Assembly (NCBI RefSeq): GCF_000612725.1
Contig: NZ_HG964456.1
Coordinates: 186,001 to 250,000 of the forward strand
Direction of reading: 5' to 3'
Origin: Mycolicibacterium austroafricanum
GTDB taxonomy: Bacteria > Actinomycetota > Actinomycetes > Mycobacteriales > Mycobacteriaceae
DNA length: 64,000 bases
Part shown: in pieces, positions 44,141-53,253 of the stretch
Position numbering within the stretch: position 1 is the stretch's first letter
Layout of the letters: each line of letters begins with the position of its first letter
Notes under the pieces: model-generated
The model's database searches: none
The model's input: only the letters and a program-made list of their open reading frames with translations
Told to the model about the DNA's origin: nothing
Position numbers and translations under genes: made by a program

Positions 44141-44494
44141 CTACACCTCCACCAGGCCCAGGTCCACGATCACTGTGCCCGCCACCCCGTCCGGCGCGGC
44201 GACGCAGAGCTCGAGCACGGTGTCGGCGAGCAGATCCTCCACCACCCGCAGCGCCACGTGGGTGGCGCCCTTGGCCGCGATCGGGAAGTGGCGCATGGGC
44301 GCCCCGTCGCGGAACAGCACCACGCTGATCATCTGTTTCGTCGAGTTTCCGCCCCGGAAGTACACCGGCTGGGTGGTGACCCCGGCGGGCACCACGTAGC
44401 GCAGCGAATCGTCGATCGGCACCGGTTTGTCGTATCCACCGCCGGTAAACGCGTAGGCGCCTTGCAGGAAACGGGGGCTGCTTCCGTCGGTCAC
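44141..44494 (-). CDS. Small conserved protein of unknown function in the nitrate locus
   Basis: 117 aa from the GTG at 44494, ending 2 bases before nirB. It is mostly beta-strand by pattern, with alternating hydrophobics (YVVPAGVTTQPVYFRGG, HVALRVVEDLL, GTVIVDLGLVEV), and no Cys motif or signal peptide. It is the first gene of the nirBD operon, and its position suggests a cofactor, assembly or sensing role in nitrate/nitrite use; that is inference. Confidence 0.7.
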   Translation of the reverse strand: MTDGSSPRFLQGAYAFTGGGYDKPVPIDDSLRYVVPAGVTTQPVYFRGGNSTKQMISVVLFRDGAPMRHFPIAAKGATHVALRVVEDLLADTVLELCVAAPDGVAGTVIVDLGLVEV

Positions 44495-44516
44495 ACCCCG
44501 AAGCTATGAGCAGGTT

Positions 44517-44532
44517 GTTACGCGTTCGTTTC
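44517..44532. promoter_or_regulatory. Possible partial GlnR site in the divergent nir/nar promoter region
   Basis: On the minus strand the sequence reads GAAAC-n6-GTAAC, matching the element order and six-base spacing of part of the actinobacterial GlnR consensus (gTnAC-n6-GaAAc repeats). It lies 23 bases before the first gene of the nirBD operon and about 200 before narK. The rest of the consensus is not matched exactly, so this is tentative. Confidence 0.3.
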
Positions 44533-44726
44533 CCCTGTAATTCGGCCGTGGATCCCCGTGGTCACGTCCCGGTCGCCTCACCGTGAGCTGTATCGACGTG
44601 TGAGGGCTAGTTTTCACAAGGGTCATCGACGTGCAATGGGTGCGGAATGCCCTGGCAGTTGAGTTGGCGCAGGCCGTTAGTGGCGGCACGTGACTGCATC
44701 GAACCCATCCAGCACAGGAGACCTCA

Positions 44727-46130
44727 GTGACCGTTACCGATAGCGAATCGACGGGCGCCCTCGCGACTGCTGCGCCCGCACCAGAGCGCCATCGCGGCAA
44801 GCACTGGATCGACGACTGGCGTCCCGAAGACCCTGAGTTCTGGGCGACCACCGGCAAGCCCGTCGCCCGACGTAACCTGATCTTCTCGATTTTTGCCGAA
44901 CACATCGGATTCTCGGTGTGGCTGCTGTGGAGCATCGTCGTCGTTCAGATGACCGCGGGCGCCGACGGTAGCCCGGCCGCCTCCGGGTTCGCCCTCACGA
45001 CCACCCAGGCCCTGTGGTTGGTCGCGGTGCCCAGCGGCGTCGGGGCATTCCTGCGGTTGCCCTACACCTTCGCGGTCCCGGTCTTCGGCGGCCGCAACTG
45101 GACCGTGATCTCGGCACTGCTGCTGCTGATTCCCTGCCTGGGACTGGCTTGGGCGGTGAGCTACCCGGACATCAACTTCGCGGTGCTGCTGTTGATCGCG
45201 GCGACCGCCGGATTCGGTGGCGGGAACTTCGCCTCCTCGATGGCCAACATCTCGTTCTTCTACCCGGAGAGCGAAAAGGGATGGGCGCTGGGCCTCAACG
45301 CCGCAGGAGGCAACATCGGTGTGGCCGTGGCGCAGAAGATCATCCCGGTCGTGGTGACCCTCGGTGCCGGCGTGGCGCTGTCGCTGGCCGGACTGTTCTA
45401 CATTCCCTTCACCGTGGCGGCGGCGGTGTGCGCCTTCCTGTTCATGAACAACCTCACCGAGGCCAAAGCCGATGTGAAGCCGGTGTGGGAGTCGCTGCGC
45501 CACGCCGACACCTGGATCATGTCGTTGCTCTACATCGGAACGTTCGGCTCGTTCATCGGCTATTCGGCGGCGTTTCCGACGCTTCTCAAGGCGGTCTTCG
45601 ATCGCGGTGACATCGCTCTGATGTGGGCGTTCCTCGGTGCAGGCATCGGGTCGGTGGCCCGGCCGCTCGGCGGAAAGCTGTCGGACCGGGTCGGCGGCGC
45701 CCGCATCACGGCGGTGAGTTTCGCCATGTTGGCGATCGGCGCAGCCGGTGCACTGTGGTCGGTGCAGGCCAAGAACATGCCGGTGTTCTTCATCGCCTTC
45801 ATGTTCCTGTTCGTCGCGACCGGAATCGGTAACGGCTCCACCTACCGAATGATCTCCAAGATCTTCCGGGTCAAGGGTGAAGACGCCGGTGGCGATCCGC
45901 TGACGATGTTGCACATGCGCCGTCAGGCTGCAGGAGCGCTCGGGATCATCTCCTCTGTCGGCGCATTCGGTGGCTTCATCGTGCCGCTGGCCTACGCGTG
46001 GTCGAAGTCCCAGTTCGGCAATATCCAGCCGGCCCTTCAGTTCTACGTCGGTTTCTTCATCGTCTTGCTCGGTGTCACATGGTTCTTCTACATGCGTAAG
46101 GGCACCCGGATGGCGCAGGCGGGCGTGTGA
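44727..46130 (+). CDS. narK: Nitrate/nitrite transporter NarK
   Basis: 467 aa major facilitator, GTG start. Nitrate/nitrite porter features: an early conserved charged/aromatic segment (KHWIDDWRPEDPEFW) typical of actinobacterial NarK, and nitrate-signature-like glycine-rich helices (GGGNFASSMANISFFYPE and later GIGNGSTYRM). About twelve membrane helices. Imports nitrate for the reductase encoded next to it, 7 bases downstream. Confidence 0.93.
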   Translation: MTVTDSESTGALATAAPAPERHRGKHWIDDWRPEDPEFWATTGKPVARRNLIFSIFAEHIGFSVWLLWSIVVVQMTAGADGSPAASGFALTTTQALWLVAVPSGVGAFLRLPYTFAVPVFGGRNWTVISALLLLIPCLGLAWAVSYPDINFAVLLLIAATAGFGGGNFASSMANISFFYPESEKGWALGLNAAGGNIGVAVAQKIIPVVVTLGAGVALSLAGLFYIPFTVAAAVCAFLFMNNLTEAKADVKPVWESLRHADTWIMSLLYIGTFGSFIGYSAAFPTLLKAVFDRGDIALMWAFLGAGIGSVARPLGGKLSDRVGGARITAVSFAMLAIGAAGALWSVQAKNMPVFFIAFMFLFVATGIGNGSTYRMISKIFRVKGEDAGGDPLTMLHMRRQAAGALGIISSVGAFGGFIVPLAYAWSKSQFGNIQPALQFYVGFFIVLLGVTWFFYMRKGTRMAQAGV

Positions 46131-46137
46131 CCGTCCT

Positions 46138-49100
46138 GTGACCCGAACCGCCTGCTCCTACTGCGGGGTCGGGTGCGGAATCTCGGTAGAGACCCGCACC
46201 GACCCCGCTACGGGTGTCCCGGTCATCGCAAGGGTGACCGGAGACAAGCTGCACCCCAGTAACTTCGGGCGGCTGTGCACGAAAGGCGCCACCCACGCGG
46301 AGATGATGGCCGCCACCGACGGGCGGCTCACGACGGCACTGCTGCGGCCGTCACGCGACGCGGAACCGGTAGCCACCGACGTGGACGACGCGCTGGCGGA
46401 GGCCGGTGCGCGGCTGCGAGCGATCCTCGACGAGCACGGCCCCGATGCCGTCGCCCTCTACGTGTCGGGGCAGATGTCGATCGAGGCGCAGTATCTGGCC
46501 ACCAAGCTGGCCAAGGGTTTTCTTCGCACCGTGCACATCGAATCCAACTCCCGGCTCTGCATGGCCAGCGCCGGTACGGGATTCAAGCAGTCGCTCGGTG
46601 CCGACGGTCCACCCGGCTCCTACACCGACTTCGACTGCACCGACCTGTTCTTCGTCATCGGATCCAACATGGCCGACTGCCATCCGATCCTGTACCTGCG
46701 GATGGCCGACCGGCTCAAGGCGGGCGCCAAGCTGATCGTCGTCGACCCGCGCCGCACCGCCACCGCCGACAAGGCGGACCTGTATCTGCCGATCCGGCCC
46801 GGCACGGATCTGGCCCTGCTCAACGGCATCCTGCACCTCCTGGTCGAAAACGGTGCCGTCGACCAGGAATTCATCGCCGAGCACACACAGGGCTGGGAGT
46901 CGATGCCGGAGTTCCTCGCCGGCTACCCGCCGGACCGGGTCGCCGCCATCACCGGACTCTGCGAGGCCGACATCCGTGCCGCGGCCGACATGATCGCCGA
47001 GGCGGGGGACTGGGTGTCGTGCTGGACCATGGGGCTCAACCAGAGCACCCACGGCACCTGGAACACCAACGCGATCTGCAACCTGCATCTGGCCACCGGC
47101 GCCATCTGCCGTCCCGGCAGCGGGCCGATGTCGCTGACCGGACAGCCCAACGCCATGGGCGGACGCGAGATGGGTTATATGGGGCCGGGTCTGCCCGGGC
47201 AGCGGTCGGTCGCATCGGCCGCCGACCGCGCGTTCGTCGAAGAACAGTGGGACCTGGAGCCGGGTACCATCCGTGCCGACATCGGGCCGGGGACGGTTGA
47301 GATGTTCCGGCAGATGGGCAGCGGTGACATCAAGGCGGCCTGGATCATCTGCACGAATCCGGTTGCCAGCGTGGCCAACCGGGACGCCGTGGTGGCGGGT
47401 CTGAGCACGGCGGAACTGGTGATCACCCAGGACGCGTACGCCGACACGGCCACCAACCGCTACGCCGACGTCGTGCTACCCGCCACGCTGTGGGCCGAAA
47501 CCGACGCCGTCATGGTCAACTCCGACCGCAACCTCACCCTGCTGCAGCAGTCCGTCCCACCCGTCGGTGACGCACGACCGGACTGGGAGCTGATCTGCGG
47601 TGTGGCCAGGCACCTGGGCTTCGGTGACGCCTTCGACTACAAGTCCAGCGAACAGATCTTCGACGAGATCCGCCGATTCCACAATCCCGGTACCGGATAC
47701 GACCTGCGCGGCATCACCTACGAGCGGTTGCGGGACACGCCGGTGCAGTGGCCGTGCGCGTCGGCCGAGCAGTCCGACCGCAACCCGATCCGCTACCTCA
47801 ACGACGGTGTCTCCCAGGATCAGTACGTCGGCCCCGACGGTCACCGACCCCGGCTGGCATTCCCCACGCCGTCACGGCGTGCGGTGTTCCATCCCCGCCC
47901 GCACATGGATGCCGCCGAACTGCCCGACGACGACTACCCGTTGGTGCTCAACACCGGCAGGCTGCAGCATCAGTGGCACACCATGACCAAGACGGGCAAA
48001 GTCGCCAAACTCAACAAGCTCAACCCGGGTCCGTTCGTCGAGATCCACCCCGACGACGCTGCCGCGCTGGGGATCTCCGGCGGCCACGACGTCGAGCTGG
48101 TGACGCGCCGCGGCCGCGCGGTGCTGCCCGCGGTGCTCACCGACCGGGTGCAGCCCGGCAACACCTGGGTGCCGTTCCACTGGAATGACGAACACGGCGA
48201 CCACCTGACGGTCAACGCGCTGACCAACGACGCGGTCGACCCGGATTCGCTGCAACCGGAGTTCAAGGTGTGCGCGGTGCGGCTCGCCCCGGTTCCGGCC
48301 GCGGGTGCACCCGAGTTCACCGAGACCGAAAAGCTCTATCTGGCAGGTTTCTTCGCAGGAATCGAGGAGGGGCTGCCCGGCGTGCCGGTGTTGCCGGCGT
48401 CCGCGCCTGTCGGACCGCGGGCCCGGTTGTGGGTCGACGGGCTGCTGGCCGGGCGCTACTCCCGAGCGGACACGGTCGCCGAGACTCCGGCGACAGAAGG
48501 TCCGCTGGTGCTGTGGGCGTCCCAGACCGGCAACGCCGAGGAGTTCGCGGGCAGGCTGGGGGAGCGACTGAACGGAGCCAGGCTGCGCGCCATGGATGAC
48601 GTCGAGCTCGACGACCTGTCCGAGGCGGGTGAGGTCGTGATCGTCACCAGCACCTTCGGGGACGGGGGACCGCCCGACAACGGTGCCGGATTCTGGGAAC
48701 GTCTCGAATCACCGCACGCCCCCTCGCTCGACGGGGTGCGGTACACGGTCCTCGGCATCGGCGACCGGTCCTACGACAACTTCTGCGGCCACGCCAGATC
48801 CCTCGACGCCCGCCTGGCCGACCTGGGCGCCACCCGGATGCTCGACCGCGTCGAGTGCGAGGCCTACGACGCGCAGCCGTTGGCCCGGTGGGCGGATTCG
48901 GTGGTCGAGCTGGTCGCCGCACCCGGTACCCCGCCCGCCGCGCCGGCCCAGGAGCCGACGCTGTTCACCCGGGCCGAACCCGTCGCCGCACCGCTGTGCC
49001 GCAACACCCGGCTGACCCCGCAGGGTGCGGCCAAAGAGGTGCGGCAGATCGGGTTCGACATCAGCGCCCACGACGTGACCTACTCGGTCGGCGACTCGTT

Positions 49101-50076
49101 GGGGGTGTGCGTGGTCAACTCCGACTTCGTGGTCGAGAACTGGCTGGCCGCAACGGATTTGCGCGGCGACGAGGCGGTTGTCGTGGACGGTGTCCAGCAG
49201 GCGTTGCGGGACGCGCTGACCGCGCACTACGACGTCTGCAAAGTGACGTCGAACCTGGTGAAGTTCGTCGCCGAACACTGCCGCGACGCCGCCACCGCCA
49301 AGAGACTGCGCAACGACCGCGGCGAACTCGACCGGTGGCTGGTGAACCGCAACGGGCTCGACCTGGTCCGCGAGTTCAGCGTGCGCGCCGATCCGCAGCT
49401 GTGGCAGGAGGTGCTGGTGCGGCTCACCCCGCGGCAGTATTCGATCTCGTCCAGCCCGCTGGTGAGCCCGAACGAGGTGCAGTTGACGGTGTCCGTGGTG
49501 CGGTACCGCGGCGCGGACGGCGGCCCGCGCGGCGGGGTGGCCTCGACCTACCTGGCCGATCTTCCCGACGGGACCGCGGTGCCGGTGTTCCTGCAGCGGT
49601 CTCCGCATTTCCGTCCGCCGCAGGATTCGCACACGCCGATGATCATGGTCGGTCCCGGTACGGGCATCGCGCCCTTCCGCGGCTTCCTTCAGGAACGCCG
49701 CGCGCTCGGCCACCGCGGACCCAACTGGCTGTTCTTCGGCGACCAGCACCGCGCCCAGAACTTCTACTACCGCGACGATCTGCAGGACATGGTCGACGAC
49801 GGTTTCCTCAACCGTCTCGACCTGGCGTTCTCCCGGGATCAGGCCCGGCGGGTGTATGTGCAGCACAAGATGCTCGACTACGGCGCCGACGTGTGGCGCT
49901 GGCTCGACGACGGGGCGCACTTCTACGTGTGCGGCGACGCCACCAGAATGGCCGGGGATGTCGACGACGCGCTGACCGAGATCATCCGCACGCACGGCGG
50001 GATGAGCGCCGATGCGGCCCGCGACTACAAGCGCGAGATGGTGGCCGAGAAGCGCTACGTGCGCGACGTGTACTAG
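46138..50076 (+). CDS. Assimilatory nitrate reductase fused to flavodoxin/FAD/NADPH reductase module
   Basis: 1,312 aa from the GTG at 46138. Residues 1-~700: molybdopterin oxidoreductase with the [4Fe-4S] ligands Cys6, Cys9, Cys13, Cys47, and a molybdopterin dinucleotide-binding region (NTGRLQHQWHTMTKTGK). Then a flavodoxin domain (LVLWASQTGNAEEFAGRLG), an FAD domain (LTPRQYSISSSP), and an NADPH-binding domain (MVGPGTGIAPFRGFLQERR; ending KRYVRDVY), the last three as in CysJ/P450 reductase. The protein should reduce nitrate to nitrite directly with NADPH and need no separate electron donor. This fusion is the mycobacterial assimilatory type (NasN/NarB-like). Follows narK. Confidence 0.93.
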   Translation: MTRTACSYCGVGCGISVETRTDPATGVPVIARVTGDKLHPSNFGRLCTKGATHAEMMAATDGRLTTALLRPSRDAEPVATDVDDALAEAGARLRAILDEHGPDAVALYVSGQMSIEAQYLATKLAKGFLRTVHIESNSRLCMASAGTGFKQSLGADGPPGSYTDFDCTDLFFVIGSNMADCHPILYLRMADRLKAGAKLIVVDPRRTATADKADLYLPIRPGTDLALLNGILHLLVENGAVDQEFIAEHTQGWESMPEFLAGYPPDRVAAITGLCEADIRAAADMIAEAGDWVSCWTMGLNQSTHGTWNTNAICNLHLATGAICRPGSGPMSLTGQPNAMGGREMGYMGPGLPGQRSVASAADRAFVEEQWDLEPGTIRADIGPGTVEMFRQMGSGDIKAAWIICTNPVASVANRDAVVAGLSTAELVITQDAYADTATNRYADVVLPATLWAETDAVMVNSDRNLTLLQQSVPPVGDARPDWELICGVARHLGFGDAFDYKSSEQIFDEIRRFHNPGTGYDLRGITYERLRDTPVQWPCASAEQSDRNPIRYLNDGVSQDQYVGPDGHRPRLAFPTPSRRAVFHPRPHMDAAELPDDDYPLVLNTGRLQHQWHTMTKTGKVAKLNKLNPGPFVEIHPDDAAALGISGGHDVELVTRRGRAVLPAVLTDRVQPGNTWVPFHWNDEHGDHLTVNALTNDAVDPDSLQPEFKVCAVRLAPVPAAGAPEFTETEKLYLAGFFAGIEEGLPGVPVLPASAPVGPRARLWVDGLLAGRYSRADTVAETPATEGPLVLWASQTGNAEEFAGRLGERLNGARLRAMDDVELDDLSEAGEVVIVTSTFGDGGPPDNGAGFWERLESPHAPSLDGVRYTVLGIGDRSYDNFCGHARSLDARLADLGATRMLDRVECEAYDAQPLARWADSVVELVAAPGTPPAAPAQEPTLFTRAEPVAAPLCRNTRLTPQGAAKEVRQIGFDISAHDVTYSVGDSLGVCVVNSDFVVENWLAATDLRGDEAVVVDGVQQALRDALTAHYDVCKVTSNLVKFVAEHCRDAATAKRLRNDRGELDRWLVNRNGLDLVREFSVRADPQLWQEVLVRLTPRQYSISSSPLVSPNEVQLTVSVVRYRGADGGPRGGVASTYLADLPDGTAVPVFLQRSPHFRPPQDSHTPMIMVGPGTGIAPFRGFLQERRALGHRGPNWLFFGDQHRAQNFYYRDDLQDMVDDGFLNRLDLAFSRDQARRVYVQHKMLDYGADVWRWLDDGAHFYVCGDATRMAGDVDDALTEIIRTHGGMSADAARDYKREMVAEKRYVRDVY

Positions 50077-50085
50077 CGACGAACG

Positions 50086-51402
50086 TCATTCCTGCGCAGG
50101 CACGGTCGTCACCACAGAAGGTCGGGCCGCGACGAGCAACAGCCCGCCGGCGAACAGCACCGTCGCCACCACCGGCAGCCTGCCGCCGGGCGCGAACCCG
50201 TCAGCCGACAGCAGCGAGAGCGCGAGCGCGCACGCCGCCGTCCCCGCGTAGAGGAGGGCTTCGCCCACCACCGGAGTCACCGGGACGTTGAACGTCGGCA
50301 CCGGGGCCGCGAAAAGGCGCCGCCCCCAGTACAGCAGGCACAGCAGCCCGGCGGTCACCACCGCCAGCACCAGCTCCCATTCCAGGCGGGCCAGCCACCA
50401 GGCCCCCGACCCGAGCGGCGGCTGGGGCAGCAGACCCGTCGGATAACCGATCAGCGTCACGACGATCACCGGAAGCATCTGCCAGAGATAGAGCGCCATC
50501 ACGTTGTCGTTCGCCACCGTGAGAATCCGCGGCCACGCGCCGCGCGCCAGCGCCCGGTTGAGCATCGGCACGAGCGCCAACAGCACGCCGATCTGCACGG
50601 CCGCCAGCGCCAGCAGCGCCACCGAGGGCGGTGCGGAGTTCTCCACGCGGTCGCCCGGCACGCCGATCATCGCGATCGGATACGGACCCCAGGTCACCAG
50701 CAGCGGCAGCGCGGCGGCGGCCACCACGGCCATCGCCACCAGCAGCCGTCTGCGCACAAGGGCGCCGTGCCAAGCGATTCCGAGCTGGTAGATCGCCGCC
50801 CAGCAGAAGAAGTAGTTCAGGATCCGGACCTCGGGGTGGCCGGCGCCGATGCCGATCACATCAACGACCACCAGGCATGCCGCCAAGGCGGCAGGCGCCC
50901 CCAGCCCGAAACGCTGGTGGGCGGCGACCGCGACCGGCGTCAGGGTAACCACCATCAGGTACACGGCCAGAAACCACAGATGCATGGCGACCGCCCAGCC
51001 GCCGAGCTCCAGCACGGACCCGTCGATGCCGGCCAGCATCAACACCACCATCACGACGAGCATGAACCCCGCATAGACGCCGGTGGGGCCGAGCGTGCGG
51101 GCGACGCGCCGGCGGATCCACTCCTGGCGGGTGGTAAGGGCGTCCCGCCGGGCCCACGACACCGCGCTGGCGTAGCCGGCGACGGCGAAGAACACCGGGA
51201 CCACCTGGAAGCCCCAGGTGATCCACTGCGTCCACGGCATCAGGACCAGCGGGTTGTCCCGGCCGAACTCGCCGTCGCGGTACGTCATCACCGACAGCAG
51301 CCAATGTCCGATGACGACGAGAATCACCGCCGAGGAGCGGTAGAGGTCGAGCGCGAGTTCGCGTTCCGGTGCCGAGGCTCTGGTGGTGTCCATCAGGGCC
51401 AT
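50086..51402 (-). CDS. Acyltransferase-3 family membrane protein
   Basis: About 438 aa from the ATG at 51402; a GTG at 51414 and an ATG at 51393 are alternatives. Acyltransferase-3 signature: the N-terminal LALDLYRSSAVILVVIGHWLL with the catalytic-type His, WFLAVYLMVV, then about ten membrane helices. Members O-acetylate or succinylate cell-surface or antibiotic sugars; acceptor unknown. Converges with the nitrate reductase gene with 9 bases between stops. Confidence 0.8.
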   Translation of the reverse strand: MALMDTTRASAPERELALDLYRSSAVILVVIGHWLLSVMTYRDGEFGRDNPLVLMPWTQWITWGFQVVPVFFAVAGYASAVSWARRDALTTRQEWIRRRVARTLGPTGVYAGFMLVVMVVLMLAGIDGSVLELGGWAVAMHLWFLAVYLMVVTLTPVAVAAHQRFGLGAPAALAACLVVVDVIGIGAGHPEVRILNYFFCWAAIYQLGIAWHGALVRRRLLVAMAVVAAAALPLLVTWGPYPIAMIGVPGDRVENSAPPSVALLALAAVQIGVLLALVPMLNRALARGAWPRILTVANDNVMALYLWQMLPVIVVTLIGYPTGLLPQPPLGSGAWWLARLEWELVLAVVTAGLLCLLYWGRRLFAAPVPTFNVPVTPVVGEALLYAGTAACALALSLLSADGFAPGGRLPVVATVLFAGGLLLVAARPSVVTTVPAQE

Positions 51403-51538
51403 TGTGGCGCGCACAGCTCCGAGAATGCGGGAGCTGTGAATTGTGTCCGAGGGGGGACTTGTCCGTCTACGACACGGGTCGTGGTCTGGCGATTGGGGCG
51501 CTGACCGCTTCGGTCAAGCATCGGTCCACGTTTTTCGC

Positions 51539-52111
51539 TCAATCGCCACGCTGAGGAGCTCGCCCGTCGGGCGGCCAGCCGTCGGTACCGGACTCAAGCG
51601 GAATATTCAGAGATCGAAGCAGGATCGAAAAGAGCCGCCAATTGGCGATTGCTCCGACAAGTTCGACCAAAACGGCGTGATCGCTATTAAATGCCTTCTG
51701 GCACCCAGCCCAGTTTTCCTCGGAGATGACCCCGTCGCGTACCACATCATCGGTCGCTGCGAGGACCGCACGCTCGACTGGCCCGAGGCTTTCGGAATTC
51801 TGCCAGTCGCGCACCGCCAGGAGATCATGCTCAGGCACGCCGAGCAGTGTGGCGATTCGCCAATGTTGAGTCCATTCGTATTCGGAGCCAGTAATCCAGC
51901 CGATGCGCATGATGACCAGCTCGCGTAGCCGCGCGTCAAGGGAACCGCGGAAGAGTAACGCGTCTAGCAGCCCATACAGCGCAACCGCCACACGCGGCTG
52001 ATGAAGTGCCACGCGGAATACCGACAGTTCTGCCAACTCTTCGGGCAACCCACATTCGGCAGCTCGCAGCTGGGCCTGCTCACGGTCGAGCATCGGTACG
52101 CGTTCCGCCAT
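51539..52111 (-). CDS. Carboxymuconolactone decarboxylase (CMD/AhpD-like) family protein
   Basis: 190 aa from the ATG at 52111 (GTG at 52117 also possible). Core motif LRELVIMRIGWITGSEYEWTQH with conserved Glu, Arg and His, matching the CMD/AhpD helical fold but without the CxxC of peroxidase-type AhpD, so decarboxylase-like or unknown chemistry. Last gene of a minus-strand run with the Zn-dehydrogenase and thiolase; the 41-base gap to the dehydrogenase contains a hairpin. Confidence 0.8.
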   Translation of the reverse strand: MAERVPMLDREQAQLRAAECGLPEELAELSVFRVALHQPRVAVALYGLLDALLFRGSLDARLRELVIMRIGWITGSEYEWTQHWRIATLLGVPEHDLLAVRDWQNSESLGPVERAVLAATDDVVRDGVISEENWAGCQKAFNSDHAVLVELVGAIANWRLFSILLRSLNIPLESGTDGWPPDGRAPQRGD

Positions 52112-52142
52112 GGTCACGGGTGGCCCTCTCTGTTGAACCTCT

Positions 52143-52165
52143 GCCCACGCCGTTAGGGCGTGGGC
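52143..52165 (-). terminator. Hairpin overlapping the stop codon of the Zn-alcohol dehydrogenase gene
   Basis: GCCCACGCC-gttag-GGCGTGGGC, a perfect 9-bp stem with the minus-strand stop codon (TAA, 52153-52155) in its loop. No T-run follows on the minus strand, so it may be a Rho-independent terminator of the short mycobacterial type, or an mRNA stabiliser between this gene and the CMD gene. Confidence 0.45.
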
Positions 52166-53253
52166 AAAAAGACGTTGTGCAGCGCCCCACTTGATCGGGC
52201 ACTTTCATCTGCAAGCGAAGTGAGCAGCTGCGCGAGCCCAGCGAATCCGGTTGATTCTCTGGTGATCCGGTCGAACGGCCAGCGGCCCATGGCGAGAATC
52301 TCGAGGGCTGCCCGGTAGGCGGGATACTCCACGCCGAGTGCGCCTACGACGTGTAATTCTTTATAGACCAACAAGTCTGGTTCAAACCGGGGCGCGCCGC
52401 CTCCTCCGCGGGTGCCGGCCACCACAACTGTGCCGCCGGGCCTGGCAAGGCCGACGGCATCGGCGAACGCGGAGGGTGCTTTGGCGGTGACGTCGACGAC
52501 CACGTCGGCAAGCCGTCCGCCTGTCTCACGCTGGAGCGCGGTCGCTGCATCGTCCTGCGATACATCGATGGGCAGGTCGACACCGAATGATCTGGCTATG
52601 GCCAGTCGTTGTTCGTCGCGTGGGCCGACGCCGGTCATCGCGACGAACGCGGCTCCCGCCTCTTTGGCCGCCACCGCCGCACAGATTCCGCGGATGCCGG
52701 GCCCCAGGATCGCTACGACGTCCCCGGCCTTGGTGTCGGGAAGAGTCGCCCCCCATTGGATACCGGCCCCGAGAGGGTTGAACAACGTGGCGAGAACGGG
52801 GTCCATGTCTTCGGCAATCGGGAGCAGCATCGCGTCCCACGGAAGCTCCACATGGGTGGCGTAGCCGCCCCATAAGCCCGCGCCGATCTCCACGTCGACG
52901 AACCCGAACATGGTGGCGATGCCGTTCACCGCGCACCGCCGGTAGTCGCCGCGGCGGCACTCGGGGCAGTCTCGGCAGGACCGGAACACCTCGACGGCCA
53001 CGCGCTGGCCCGCCTGCACCCCCCAGCGTTCGCCGGCCGCAGCGCCGACATGTTCGACGATGCCGACGATTTCGTGCCCTGGAACGAATGAGAAGCCGGC
53101 AGGCAGGTGTCCGGTGAATTGTTCGTGATCTGTTCCGCACAGACCGCATGCTTCAACTCGCAGGATCGCACCCCGGTCGCCGACGTCGGGGATGGTCATC
53201 TGGCGCCGCTGCAGACTCCGCGGTCCGGTCAGCACCATCGCCTCGGCGATCAT
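52153..53253 (-). CDS. Zinc-dependent alcohol dehydrogenase family protein
   Basis: 366 aa from the ATG at 53253, which overlaps the thiolase stop (ATGA). Medium-chain dehydrogenase: catalytic zinc ligands in GLCGTDHEQF and PGHEIVG; structural zinc Cys cluster CRDCPECRRGDYRRC; Rossmann region VAILGPGIRGICAAVAAKEAG. The last is degenerate compared with GxGxxG (GPGIRG). Probably oxidises an alcohol or sugar-like substrate generated by its operon; actual substrate unknown. Confidence 0.86.
   Translation of the reverse strand: MIAEAMVLTGPRSLQRRQMTIPDVGDRGAILRVEACGLCGTDHEQFTGHLPAGFSFVPGHEIVGIVEHVGAAAGERWGVQAGQRVAVEVFRSCRDCPECRRGDYRRCAVNGIATMFGFVDVEIGAGLWGGYATHVELPWDAMLLPIAEDMDPVLATLFNPLGAGIQWGATLPDTKAGDVVAILGPGIRGICAAVAAKEAGAAFVAMTGVGPRDEQRLAIARSFGVDLPIDVSQDDAATALQRETGGRLADVVVDVTAKAPSAFADAVGLARPGGTVVVAGTRGGGGAPRFEPDLLVYKELHVVGALGVEYPAYRAALEILAMGRWPFDRITRESTGFAGLAQLLTSLADESARSSGALHNVFLPTP

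Noticed and set aside
45970..46137. N-terminal extension of the nitrate reductase
   Set aside because: Would overlap narK out of frame; the conserved Cys motif begins six residues after the GTG at 46138.
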